Counted from the stretch's first letter, positions 8,267 through 16,895 are shown. The stretch is DNA of 64,000 nucleotides from Gammaproteobacteria bacterium HGW-Gammaproteobacteria-1 (GCA_002840095.1 PGZL01000009.1:80529-144528); one strand, 5' to 3'. The notes: generated by a model from the letters alone, not told the origin. A program made the numbers and translations.

Positions 8267-10435
8267 ATGCGTTTTTTGAGCGGTTTGCGGCTCCAGCAGA
8301 AGTTGCTGTTGATGCTGTTCTTTCCCGTGTTCGGCGTGGTGGTGCTGTCCCTGGGCGCGACCCTGGATCGCTACTGGGCCGACAGGGAACTGGCGCGGAT
8401 GGAGCGCCTCACCCACCTGGCCGGCGCCGTCAGTGCGGCGGTGCACGAATTGCAGCGCGAGCGCGGCCGGGCCGCGCCCTATCTCGCCTCGGGCGGCAGC
8501 CGCTTCGGCGACGAATGGCGCGAGCAGCAGGCGCGCAGCGACGCCGCCATCGCCGCCCTGCGTGCCTGGCCCTATCATCGCCGCGAGGCCGGATTCGCCG
8601 CGGGCATCGAAGGTGCGCTGCAAACCGCCGCGCTGGCGGAACGGCGTGCCGCCATCACCGCGCTGGCCGTCTCACCCGACGCCGCCATCGCCGACTATTC
8701 GGCGCTCAATGGTGCGCTGCTGGAGGTCATCGGCCGGTTGCCGCAGGACGGCGGCGGTGATCTCGCGGTGACATTCAATGCCTATGTGGATCTGTTGTGG
8801 GCGGTGGAGCAGGCGGGTATCGAGCGCGCCCAGTTGGGCGCGGTGTTTACCGCCGACCGGATTACGCCGGCGCAGCGCGAGGCCCTCGCCGAGACAGTGA
8901 TGGCGCAGCGCATCCACCTGCGATTGCTGGAGCGGCAGTTGCCGCCGGCGCTGCGTGACGCCCTTGCCGCCGCCGGCAAGAGCGGGCAGGGGGTGGAGGA
9001 ACTGCGCCGGCGTGCCTTGCAGGCGGCACCCAACCGTACCCTCGGTGTCGACGCCGCCACCTGGTTCGATACGGCCTCGGCGCGCATCGACGCCCTCGAT
9101 GCCGTGGCCGCCGGCATGGCGCAGCACCTGGCCGAGGAAAGCGCTCGGCGCGGCGGCCGGGCGGCGGCAGGACTGCTGGCCACGGTGCTGCTGACCGTAT
9201 TCGGCATCGCCGCCACCCTGTTCCTGGCCTGGCACATCAGCCGCTGGATCACCCGCCAGGTGCGCCAGCTGCTGGAGGTGCTGCACGACCTGTCGGGCGG
9301 GCTGCTGGCGCGGCGCGTCCAGGTGGAAGGGGCCGACGAGTTTGCCGAGATCGGTTCTGCGGTGAATCGCATGGGGCAGCAGTTGCAGGAGTCCGGCGAG
9401 CGCGAGCGCAATCGCTTCGAGCAGTGGCAGCGGCAGGCGCAGGAGTTCCGCAACGTGGTGGACCGCATCGGCGGGCGCCTGCGGCTCATTGCCTTCGGCG
9501 ACCTCACCCAGCAGGTGGAGGCGGCCCATGACGACGCCGCCCTGGCCGAGCTGGTCTACCACGTCAACATGATGACCAACGGCCTGCGCGAACTGACGCG
9601 GGAAATGATCCAGGCCACCGGTGACATCGCCGCCAGCGTCGCCCAGTTGCAGACCGCCACCTCGTCGCAGGCCGCCGCCGCGGCGGAACAGGCCGCCGCC
9701 GCCAACCAGACCATGACCACGCTGGAGGAGATCCGCGTCATCTCCGGCCAGACCCGCGACAAGGCCCAGGCCCTGGGCGAGACCGCCGACCGCGCCCTGG
9801 CCGAGGGCGATGCGGCGCGGCGCAGCATCAACCGCTCGGTGGACGGCATGGAACTGATCCGCAACCGCGTCGAAACCATAGGCGAGCGCATCCAGAAGCT
9901 CACCGAGCGCACCCTGCAGATTGAGAGCATCAATACCGCCGTGGCCAACGTGGCGCAGCAGTCGCGCATGCTGGCGCTCAATGCCGCCATCGAGGCGGCC
10001 AAGGCGGGCAAGGCCGGCAGCGGTTTCGCCGCCGTGGCGCTGGAGGTGCGGCAGTTGTCCGATCAGTCCAGCCGCGAGACGGTGGAGGTGGAGAAGATCC
10101 TGAAGGAGGTGCGCCTCGCCATTCGCGACGTGGTGCAGGGGGTGGAGGAGGGCACGCGCGAGATCGTGCAGGCGCTGCATTCGGTGGAGGACACCGGCGA
10201 CGCGCTGGTGCGCCTGTCCGACGTGGCGCAGGAAACCGCCATTGCCTCCAAGCAGATCGTGGCCGCGGTGCGGCAGGAGGTCACCGGCGTCAACCAGCTG
10301 GTGATGGCGGTCAACGAAATCAACAAGGCCACCGGCCAGTTCGTCGACACCACCCGCCAGACGGAAAGCGCCGCCGCCAATCTGGGCCGCATCACCCGCT
10401 CCCTGCAGGACCACGCCGGGGTCTACGAGGTGTAA
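8267..10435 (+). CDS. Methyl-accepting chemotaxis receptor with NIT-type sensor domain
   Basis: A 722-residue transmembrane receptor. There is a membrane segment at about 10-32, a periplasmic helical region at about 40-300 with the nitrate/nitrite-sensing (NIT) signature VHELQRERGRAAPYLASG, a second membrane segment at about 302-325 (LATVLLTVFGIAATLFLAW), a HAMP domain, and an MCP domain. The hairpin tip reads QQSRMLALNAAIEAAKAGK, again without DQTN. Family knowledge links NIT domains to nitrate or nitrite binding. It starts nine bases after the cyclase stop, so it belongs to the same operon. With the globin receptor it gives the cluster one cytoplasmic gas input and one periplasmic input. 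Confidence 0.92.
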   Translation: MRFLSGLRLQQKLLLMLFFPVFGVVVLSLGATLDRYWADRELARMERLTHLAGAVSAAVHELQRERGRAAPYLASGGSRFGDEWREQQARSDAAIAALRAWPYHRREAGFAAGIEGALQTAALAERRAAITALAVSPDAAIADYSALNGALLEVIGRLPQDGGGDLAVTFNAYVDLLWAVEQAGIERAQLGAVFTADRITPAQREALAETVMAQRIHLRLLERQLPPALRDALAAAGKSGQGVEELRRRALQAAPNRTLGVDAATWFDTASARIDALDAVAAGMAQHLAEESARRGGRAAAGLLATVLLTVFGIAATLFLAWHISRWITRQVRQLLEVLHDLSGGLLARRVQVEGADEFAEIGSAVNRMGQQLQESGERERNRFEQWQRQAQEFRNVVDRIGGRLRLIAFGDLTQQVEAAHDDAALAELVYHVNMMTNGLRELTREMIQATGDIAASVAQLQTATSSQAAAAAEQAAAANQTMTTLEEIRVISGQTRDKAQALGETADRALAEGDAARRSINRSVDGMELIRNRVETIGERIQKLTERTLQIESINTAVANVAQQSRMLALNAAIEAAKAGKAGSGFAAVALEVRQLSDQSSRETVEVEKILKEVRLAIRDVVQGVEEGTREIVQALHSVEDTGDALVRLSDVAQETAIASKQIVAAVRQEVTGVNQLVMAVNEINKATGQFVDTTRQTESAAANLGRITRSLQDHAGVYEV

Positions 10436-10445
10436 TCCCGAGGAA

Positions 10446-10563
10446 CTCTCGCCAAGACGCGGAGAAAGCAAAGGCAGGTTGCCGCTGCCACCGCGGCCGG
10501 CGGTGAGCCCCTTACGGGTGTAATATTCTGCTTTTCTTGGCGTACTCAGCGTCCTGGCGAGAG
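10446..10563. repeat. Intergenic palindrome, family D
   Basis: The left end CTCTCGCCAAGACGC is complementary to the right end GCGTCCTGGCGAGAG apart from one position. It fills most of the gap between the NIT receptor and dinB. A second copy is at 36992-37107. Confidence 0.85.
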
Positions 10564-10611
10564 TAACCGTGGTTTTCGGGTTATCGGTAATTTAGGCAGC
10601 GGATTGTCGGC

Positions 10612-11781
10612 ATGCAACGCAGCATCCTCCATGTGGACATGGACGCCTTCTTCGCGGCGGTGGAGATCCGCGCCCGGCCGGAGCTGGCCGGGCGCCCGGT
10701 CATCGTCGGCGGTCGCGCCGAGCAGCGCGGGGTGGTGGCCGCGGCCAGTTACGCGGCGCGGCGCTACGGCGTGCACAGCGCCATGCCCACGGCGACGGCG
10801 CTGCGCCTGTGCCCGGAGGCGGTGCTGCTGCCGCCGCGGCACGCGCTGTATGCCGAGGTTTCGCAGCAGATCCGCGCCGTTTTCCTGCGCTACACCCCGC
10901 AGGTGGAACCCCTGTCCCTGGACGAGGCCTTTCTCGACGTGAGCGCCAGTGAGCGGCTGTTCGGGCCGGGCGAGGCCATCGGCCGGCGCATCAAGCAGGA
11001 AATCCGCGACGAACTGGGTCTGGTCGCCTCGGTGGGCGTCGCGCCCAACAAGTTCATCGCCAAGATCGCCTCGGACATCGACAAGCCGGACGGTTTCATG
11101 GTGGTGGCCCCCGAGCGGGTGCAGGCCTTTCTCGACCCGCTGCCGGTGGGACGGCTGTGGGGCGTGGGCAAGGTGGGGGCCAAGGCCTTCGAACGGCTGG
11201 GCATCACCACCATAGGCCAGCTGCGGGCCTATACGCCGCGACTGTTGCAGCAGCATTTCGGCAATTTTGCCGCCCAGCTGTGGCAGCTCGCCCACGGCAA
11301 CGACGAATGGCCGGTGGTGAGCGAGCACGAGGCCAAGTCTGTGTCCCAGGAAACCACCTTCGCCCGGGACATCGGCGACCGCGAGGTGCTGCGCGCCTGG
11401 CTGCTGGACCTCACCGACCAGGTGGCCTGGCGCCTGCGCCGCCAGGGCCTGAAGGGGCGCACCGTGCAGATCAAGGTGCGCCTGGCGGATTTTTCCACCC
11501 TGACCCGGGCTCAAACTCTGGCGCAGCCGACCGATATCACGGATGAGATATGGCGCGCGGCGCTGCGGCTGTTCGAACAGCGCCTGCCCCAGCCGCTGCC
11601 GCCCCTGCGCCTCATCGGCGTGGGGGTCAGCGGCTTCGATGCCGTCCAGGCCGCCCAGGAGGACCTGTTCGCCGCCCAGGGGCGGCAGCGGCAGAACCGT
11701 ATCGACGCGGTGATGGACCGGGTGGCCGAGCGCTACGGCCGGGGCAGCCTGTTCCGGGCCGGCACACCACGCGGCAAATGA
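10612..11781 (+). CDS. dinB: DNA polymerase IV
   Basis: A 389-residue Y-family translesion polymerase. The N-terminal catalytic motif HVDMDAFFAAVE and the second acidic motif SLDEAFLDV supply the metal-binding carboxylates. The DKPDGFMVV and LWGVGKVGAKAFERLGI (helix-hairpin-helix) segments are typical, as is a little-finger domain to about residue 350. The C-terminal QEDLFA resembles a beta-clamp binding motif. It copies past lesions with low fidelity. It stands alone after the che cluster, with its promoter presumably in or next to the palindrome upstream; no convincing LexA box was seen by eye. Confidence 0.97.
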   Translation: MQRSILHVDMDAFFAAVEIRARPELAGRPVIVGGRAEQRGVVAAASYAARRYGVHSAMPTATALRLCPEAVLLPPRHALYAEVSQQIRAVFLRYTPQVEPLSLDEAFLDVSASERLFGPGEAIGRRIKQEIRDELGLVASVGVAPNKFIAKIASDIDKPDGFMVVAPERVQAFLDPLPVGRLWGVGKVGAKAFERLGITTIGQLRAYTPRLLQQHFGNFAAQLWQLAHGNDEWPVVSEHEAKSVSQETTFARDIGDREVLRAWLLDLTDQVAWRLRRQGLKGRTVQIKVRLADFSTLTRAQTLAQPTDITDEIWRAALRLFEQRLPQPLPPLRLIGVGVSGFDAVQAAQEDLFAAQGRQRQNRIDAVMDRVAERYGRGSLFRAGTPRGK

Positions 11782-11905
11782 GGGTTAAGCCCTTGTTTTG
11801 CCGATAGTGTGATACGTATCGCAGCCTTGGCCCCGGGGGTGCATTAGTCTTTCTCTCAGATACTCGGGCATACCTCGTCTTCACGCGCCCGAAGGAGTTG
11901 ATGAA

Positions 11906-13264
11906 ATGAACATTCCGACCACAGTGCGCAATTACCTCGCCCGCAAGGGCGGTCAGTACAAGGTACACGCCGCGTCGGCCGGTCTGTCGCTGGCGGAGGC
12001 GGTGCGTACGGCCCGCGTCCCGGTGCAGAAGCTGGTACGCAGCGCTGTGCTCAAGGACGGCTCCAGCTACCTGATGGCCGTCTATCCGGCCACCCATCGT
12101 CTCGATCTCGCGGTACTCAACGGCAACTCGCGGCGCAACTTCACCGCCTGCGCCAGCGAGGAACTGACGGCCCTGCTGGTCGACTGCGACGTCGCCGCCC
12201 TGCCGCCCCTGGGCGAGCCCTACGGCATCAAGGTCATCATCGACCGCGCCGTGGACGAGATGGACGAAGTGTTCTTCATGCCCGGCATGAGCCATCTGTT
12301 CCTGCGTGCCCAGCAGGGCGATTTCGCCCGCCTGACGGGCACCGCCCTGCGCGGTCACCGCATCTCCAGCCCGGTGACCAAGGCGACGACGCCGGCCGAG
12401 ACCAAGCGCGAGGGGATGAAGGAGAAGGTGGAGCAGGTTCATACCCTGCCGCCGATGCCCGGCATCGCCACCCAGATCCTCAAGCTGCGCAACAATCCCT
12501 ATGCCAACGCCAATGAGCTGGCCGCAGTCATCGAGCAGGACCCCAGCCTTACCGCGCAGTTGCTGCGCTACGCCGCTTCACCGTTCTATGCCTACCAGGG
12601 CAAGCTGACCTCGGTGGAGCAGGCCATCGTGCGGGTGCTGGGCATGGACTTCGTCATGGACTTCTCCCTCGGCCTGGCCCTGGGCAAGTCGTTCCGCAAT
12701 CCCAAGGACGGTCCGCTCGGCCTGGACGCCTTCTGGCGCGATGCCCTGCACGTGGCGGCCCTGACCCAGACTCTGTGCAACGCCATCGAGTTCAGCCGCC
12801 GGCCCTCGCCCGGCGTGGCCTACATGGCCGGCCTGCTGCACAACTTCGGCTTCCTCCTGCTCGGCCACCTGTTCCCCGACCAGTTCAACCGCCTCAACAA
12901 GGCGGTGGCGGAGCAGCCGGAACGCCCGGTGCTGGATCTGGAACGCGAGCTGCTGGGCGTGACCCATACGGAAATGGGCCTGTGGCTGATGGATGCCTGG
13001 AACCTGCCCAAGGAAATCGTCGAAACCGTGCGCGAGCACCACAACGGCGATTACCGCGGCGACTTCGCCATCTACCCCAACCTGGTGCACATCGCCAACC
13101 GCCTGCTCAAGCGCTTCGGCATGGGCGATGCCTCCGGCATCGACCTGCCGGCGGATCTGCTGGAGGCCGTCGGCCTGAGCGAGGAACAGGCGGAGGCCGC
13201 TCTGGGCACCGTGCTGCAGATGCGCGAAGGCCTGCAGTTCATGGCGCGCAAGATGGCTGCCTGA
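11906..13264 (+). CDS. YbaK-like deacylase domain fused to HDOD signalling domain
   Basis: A 452-residue two-domain protein. Residues about 1-150 match the YbaK/ProX editing fold (KLVRSAVLKDGSSYLMAVYP, PPLGEPYGIKVIIDR), a family that hydrolyses mischarged aminoacyl-tRNA. Residues about 175-440 are an HDOD domain (LPPMPGIATQILKLRNNP, GLLHNFGFLLLGHLFP), a degenerate HD-superfamily module without a full metal site, linked to signalling and motility. The start has GGAG about ten bases upstream. It is followed by a good terminator, so it is probably monocistronic. Fusing a tRNA-editing type domain to HDOD is unusual; the first domain may have become a ligand sensor. Confidence 0.87.
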   Translation: MNIPTTVRNYLARKGGQYKVHAASAGLSLAEAVRTARVPVQKLVRSAVLKDGSSYLMAVYPATHRLDLAVLNGNSRRNFTACASEELTALLVDCDVAALPPLGEPYGIKVIIDRAVDEMDEVFFMPGMSHLFLRAQQGDFARLTGTALRGHRISSPVTKATTPAETKREGMKEKVEQVHTLPPMPGIATQILKLRNNPYANANELAAVIEQDPSLTAQLLRYAASPFYAYQGKLTSVEQAIVRVLGMDFVMDFSLGLALGKSFRNPKDGPLGLDAFWRDALHVAALTQTLCNAIEFSRRPSPGVAYMAGLLHNFGFLLLGHLFPDQFNRLNKAVAEQPERPVLDLERELLGVTHTEMGLWLMDAWNLPKEIVETVREHHNGDYRGDFAIYPNLVHIANRLLKRFGMGDASGIDLPADLLEAVGLSEEQAEAALGTVLQMREGLQFMARKMAA

Positions 13265-13279
13265 TTCTTCTCCCCTCCA

Positions 13280-13312
13280 AAAAGAAACGGCCCGCAAGGG
13301 CCGTTTCTTTTT
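13280..13312 (+). terminator. Rho-independent terminator after the YbaK-HDOD gene
   Basis: The stem AAGAAACGGCCC / GGGCCGTTTCTT with loop GCAA is followed by T residues. An A run on the left flank lets it work in both directions, and it sits 16 bases past the stop codon. Confidence 0.9.
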
Positions 13313-13330
13313 CCGGATGGAAAACATTTG

Positions 13331-13498
13331 CCGCAGAGACGCGGAGGCGCAGAGAAAATTCTGGCTGGATACGTCTCACGGGGCCGATACAGCACAGCGG
13401 TGTCTGGCAAGGTTGCCGGTGTGCGGTGCTCAGGCTAGCAGTGAGCACCAGAGCTTTTGCCTCCGTTCTTCTCTGCGTCTCCGCGCCTCCGCGGCGGG
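13331..13498. repeat. Intergenic palindrome, family B, long variant
   Basis: The left arm CCGCAGAGACGCGGAGGCG is complementary to the right arm CGTCTCCGCGCCTCCGCGG with small differences. The roughly 100-base centre is unlike the other family B copies. It lies between two convergent transcripts. Confidence 0.8.
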
Positions 13499-13507
13499 TT
13501 TATTCGC

Positions 13508-14251
13508 TTACTGGCATATCCCGACCGAGTCGAAGCGGCAGCGCTTGCGGTCGATCCACATGGCACCGCCCAGTTTGGCGCCGTCGAAGCGGGTTTCGAA
13601 CAGCCGGGCGTCCACCAGGGTGGCGCGGGTCAGATCGGCATCGCGCAGGTCGGTGTACTGCAGATTGGTCTTTTCCAGCCGCGCCTGTTCCAGTCGGGTA
13701 CCCCTGAGGCTGGCGCGTTCCAGATCGGCCTGCAGCAGGTTGGCGCGGTAGAGGTTGGCGCCGTCCAGCCGGGCCTGTTGCATCACGGCCTGGCGCAGTT
13801 CGGCCGAGGCCAGGTCGGCGCGGCTGAAGTCCGCGCCGTTCAGGACCGTCTGATAGAAGCTGGCGCCCGCCAGTTGCGCGGCAGTCAGGATGGCTCCATT
13901 CATTTCGGCGCGGTCGAAGCGGGTGCCGCGCAGCAGGGCCCCGCTGAAGTTGGCCTGCTGCAGCTTGGCGCCGGTGAGGCGGGCGCCGGGCAGGTGGGCT
14001 TGTTCCAGGCGCGTGCCGCCCAGATCGGCAAAGTTGAGGTCGGCGCGGTCGAGGCGGGCCTGGCGCAGGTCGGCCCCGTGAAGGTTGCTGCGGGTGAGGA
14101 TGGCGCCGCGCAGGTCGGCCCCGCGCAAATCGGCCCCGCTTTTGTCGCACTCGCGCCAGATCACGCCGGGCGCCGGCGGGTCGTCGCAGGCGGCATGGCC
14201 GGGCATCCAGGGAAGCAGTACGAGGGTGAGCAACAGGAGGTGACGTGGCAT
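13508..14251 (-). CDS. Exported pentapeptide-repeat protein
   Basis: A 247-residue protein with a cleavable signal peptide (LLLLTLVLLPWMPGHAA, about residues 4-21). After it come about 36 tandem A(D/N)LXX pentapeptides, such as GADLRGADLRGAILTRSNL, over residues 38-225, which should form a right-handed quadrilateral beta-helix. The C-terminal tail is IDRKRCRFDSVGICQ, with two Cys that could pair with the Cys at about 22 and 35. Cytoplasmic members mimic DNA; this one is predicted to be periplasmic, so a DNA-gyrase role is unlikely. It is transcribed toward the palindrome and away from the neighbouring small gene. Function is unknown. Confidence 0.9.
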   Translation of the reverse strand: MPRHLLLLTLVLLPWMPGHAACDDPPAPGVIWRECDKSGADLRGADLRGAILTRSNLHGADLRQARLDRADLNFADLGGTRLEQAHLPGARLTGAKLQQANFSGALLRGTRFDRAEMNGAILTAAQLAGASFYQTVLNGADFSRADLASAELRQAVMQQARLDGANLYRANLLQADLERASLRGTRLEQARLEKTNLQYTDLRDADLTRATLVDARLFETRFDGAKLGGAMWIDRKRCRFDSVGICQ

Positions 14252-14323
14252 CGGTGAAGTCGGCCTGGTTGATTGATGGGGACACTTTACGCGATAGCGG
14301 TGTTGTTTTCAGCCCGGCGCCGG

Positions 14324-14809
14324 CTACCAGAAATCCTTGTCCCAGCGCTCCGGGTGGGCCCAGAAGCGCGGGTTGAACCATTCCGGCGTGGTCTTGTAGT
14401 CGGCCAGATCGTAGCGGTAGAGATGGGTTTCTCCGCCGTCGTCGGGGTAGCGGCCCACCAGCACCAGGCCCAGGGCGAGCAGTTCGGCCATGTCCCACTG
14501 GCTGGCCTGCTGCGGGCGGGGGCCGACGGCGAGGGTGAGCAGGAAGCGCCCGCCGTGCAGGTCGCGCAGGCTGGCCAGCAGGTGCTCGCCCTGCGGCTTG
14601 TCCAGCCGCTCCAGCAGGCCTGCGACCACGATCAGATCGAATGGCGCCAGGGTTTGCGGCGGCTCGGGCAGGTGCCGGGACAGGCGGCCGGCGGCGGCGG
14701 CGACATAGTCGCGCACGGATTCGGGGCAGGGGGCGCCCAGGCACAGCACGCTGCGCGGCTGTATTTGCGCCAGTACCCGGTCCAGGTCTGTTTTATACTG
14801 CGCGTCCAT
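14324..14809 (-). CDS. Small methyltransferase-fold protein (DUF6231-like)
   Basis: A 161-residue protein with a truncated Rossmann-like pattern. VLCLGAP (about 21-27) is in the place of the SAM glycine loop, FDLIVVAGLLERLDKPQGE (about 78-95) resembles motif II/III of class I methyltransferases, and LTLAVGPRP follows. The C-terminus is aromatic and charged (WFNPRFWAHPERWDKDFW). From memory it resembles the small gammaproteobacterial DUF6231 group. A complete SAM site is not visible, so catalysis is doubtful. The gene lies 72 bases upstream of the pentapeptide gene on the same strand. Confidence 0.7.
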   Translation of the reverse strand: MDAQYKTDLDRVLAQIQPRSVLCLGAPCPESVRDYVAAAAGRLSRHLPEPPQTLAPFDLIVVAGLLERLDKPQGEHLLASLRDLHGGRFLLTLAVGPRPQQASQWDMAELLALGLVLVGRYPDDGGETHLYRYDLADYKTTPEWFNPRFWAHPERWDKDFW

Positions 14810-14906
14810 ATTTCCATGTCGTGTATCGGCCCGGGCGGGCCGCTGTTTCTATTGTGGACGCCGATCCCCGGGAGGGAAAGGTGGTCGCGCCGGCTGAGAG
14901 CGTGTT

Positions 14907-15326
14907 GTGAGGAAAACGTCCGTTTGGAGCGTGTTGTGCCTGTGCGGCGGCCTGTGCGCCGCCGTGCCGCTGTGGGCGCAGGAGATGCCGGCGCCGGTCG
15001 ACGTGGCGGTTCCCGAGGTGGATGTGGCCGACAGCGTGCGGCGCATGCTGGAGGCCGCGCGTGCCCAGCAGGGACCAGGGGCTGTGGAGGATACGGTTGC
15101 GCCGGGGCAGGATGAGGCGCCGGTCCCTGCTCCTGCTCCCGCCACCCCGCCCCCTGCTCCGGTCCCGCCTGCACCGGCGCCCGCTGCAGCGCAACGGCCG
15201 GCGCCTGTCCCCTCCGGTCACGTCCCTTTGCCCGAGCGCGAGTTCACCATCCGCAGCGTGGACGACATACGCGAGCTGGCCCGCGAACTGGAAGAGGCCA
15301 AACAGCGCCAGCGGCGCCGGGAATAA
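14907..15326 (+). CDS. Predicted exported Pro/Ala-rich protein, unknown function
   Basis: A 139-residue protein from a GTG start. The signal peptide VLCLCGGLCAAVPLWAQ ends near residue 25. A short helical region (VADSVRRMLEAARAQ) is followed by a low-complexity Pro/Ala stretch at about 72-105 and a charged C-terminal helix (DDIRELARELEEAKQRQRR). The Pro/Ala region suggests a flexible tether across the periplasm. I do not recognise the family. It is divergent from the DUF6231-like gene and ends at a family C palindrome. Confidence 0.65.
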   Translation: MRKTSVWSVLCLCGGLCAAVPLWAQEMPAPVDVAVPEVDVADSVRRMLEAARAQQGPGAVEDTVAPGQDEAPVPAPAPATPPPAPVPPAPAPAAAQRPAPVPSGHVPLPEREFTIRSVDDIRELARELEEAKQRQRRRE

Positions 15327-15334
15327 AAGTCTTC

Positions 15335-15493
15335 AACGCAAAGACGCAAAGGGCGCAGAGAGCCGCAAAGTGACCGAAGTGTTCTTCAGTTCGGGGCGAT
15401 TCAGGCGGCCGATGAAGACTGCTTCCCCGGACTGCCACGATGAGAACGCATTGCCAGACTTTGCGTTCTTCGCGCCCTTTGCGTCTTTGCGTT
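15335..15493. repeat. Intergenic palindrome, family C
   Basis: The left arm AACGCAAAGACGCAAAGGG is inverted in the right arm CCCTTTGCGTCTTTGCGTT. The family is related in style to family B (GCAGAG replaced by GCAAAG) and fills the gap between two convergent genes. Confidence 0.88.
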
Positions 15494-15523
15494 TAACGCT
15501 TTTGTTTTTGGGGTATGCCTTCG

Positions 15524-16765
15524 TCAGTCCAGCAGGTGCGACACCAGGCCGTCGGCCAGCTTGGGCTCGAACCAGGTGGACTTGGGCGGCATGACTTCGC
15601 CGGCATCGGCCACGGCCATCAGCTGCGCCATGGAAGTGGGGTGGAGGGCGAGGGCCACGGCCATCTCGCCGCTGTCGACGCGGCGTTCCAGTTCGGCCAG
15701 GCCGCGAATGCCGCCGACGAAGTCGATGCGCTTGTCGCGGCGCGGATCGGCGATGCCCAGCACCGGTTCAATGAGGTTGTCCTGCAACAGGCTGACGTCC
15801 AGGCGCTTGACCGGGTCGTCCTGCGGGATGCGTTCCGGCTTGATGGTGAGGCGGTACCACTGACCCTGGAGGTACAGGCCGAACTCGCCGGCGCGGGCGG
15901 GTTTGTACTGGCCGGTGGTCTTGTCCACCGTGAAGGCGGTGTCCAGGGCGGCGAGGAAGGCGTCCGGCGTATGACCGTTGAGGTCCTTGATCACGCGGTT
16001 GTAGTCGAGGATCTGCATCTGGTTGTCGGGGAAGATCACCGACAGGAAGTAGTTGTAGGCCTCGTCACCGCTGTGGTTGGGGTTGGCGGCCTTGCGCGCC
16101 GCGGCGACGCGGGAGGCGGCGGCGGAACGGTGGTGGCCGTCGGCGATGTAGAGGCAGTCCATGGCGTCGAAGGTGCGGGTGATGAGGTCGATCTGCGCCG
16201 GGTCGGTGACGCGCCACAGGGAATGGCGCACGCCGGTGTCGGCGGTGAGATCCATGTCCGGCGCGCCGGTGGTGACTTTCGCCGCCAACTCGTCGATGGC
16301 CCCGTGGTGCCTGTAGGTGAGGAACACCGGGCCGGTCTGCGCGCTCAGGCTGTCGATCTGGCGCACACGGTCGTCTTCCTTGTCCGGGCGGGTGAACTCG
16401 TGCTTGCGGATGCGGTTGCTGTCGTAGTCGCTGACACGGGCGGCGGCGACCAGGCCGATCTGCTGGTGGCTGCCCATGATCAGGCGGTACAGGTAGTAAC
16501 ACGGCGCGGCGTCCTGTTGCAGCACACCCTCCTTGAGCATGCGCTCGAAATTCTCGCGCCCCTTGGCATAGACCGCGGCGTCATAGGGATCGGTATCCGG
16601 CGCCAGGTCGATCTCCGGCTTGGAGATGTGCAGGAAACTCCACGGCCTGCCGGCAGCACGGGCGCGCGCCTCGCTGCTGTCCAGCACGTCGTAGGGCGGT
16701 GCGGCAACCTCGGCGGCACGGCTGGGGGCGGGGCAGAGACCGGCGAAGGGGCGGATCAAAGGCAT
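15524..16765 (-). CDS. DUF1015 family protein
   Basis: A 413-residue protein matching DUF1015 (COG4198) along its length. It begins LIRPFAGLCP, has APPYDVL near the start, and carries the conserved ADGHHRSAAA motif around residue 208 that recalls the DGHHR site of ParB-like serine kinases. Many members lie near serine or glycolytic genes, but here the neighbours are YcgL and an antiporter, so context is not informative. Small-molecule kinase activity is a family-level suspicion only. The start ATG is followed by a typical N-terminus. Upstream lies a heptamer repeat that separates it from ycgL. Confidence 0.9.
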   Translation of the reverse strand: MPLIRPFAGLCPAPSRAAEVAAPPYDVLDSSEARARAAGRPWSFLHISKPEIDLAPDTDPYDAAVYAKGRENFERMLKEGVLQQDAAPCYYLYRLIMGSHQQIGLVAAARVSDYDSNRIRKHEFTRPDKEDDRVRQIDSLSAQTGPVFLTYRHHGAIDELAAKVTTGAPDMDLTADTGVRHSLWRVTDPAQIDLITRTFDAMDCLYIADGHHRSAAASRVAAARKAANPNHSGDEAYNYFLSVIFPDNQMQILDYNRVIKDLNGHTPDAFLAALDTAFTVDKTTGQYKPARAGEFGLYLQGQWYRLTIKPERIPQDDPVKRLDVSLLQDNLIEPVLGIADPRRDKRIDFVGGIRGLAELERRVDSGEMAVALALHPTSMAQLMAVADAGEVMPPKSTWFEPKLADGLVSHLLD

Positions 16766-16794
16766 GACGTATTCCTGTCGGTTATTCTCGTTGT

Positions 16795-16894
16795 AGTTTC
16801 GAGTTTCGAGTTTCGAGTTTCGAGTTTCGAGTTTCGAGTTTCGGAACGGTTGTGTCCAGGTTTTCGGAATTCGAAACCCGCAACGCGAAACTTG
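16795..16894. repeat. GAGTTTC heptamer array, second locus
   Basis: Six perfect GAGTTTC units occupy 16801-16842 after a partial AGTTTC. They are followed by a diverged inverted portion (TTCGAAACCCG, GCGAAACTTG) up to the ycgL stop codon. The unit is the same as at 663-731, with a different copy number. Confidence 0.9.
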
Positions 16895-16895
16895 T

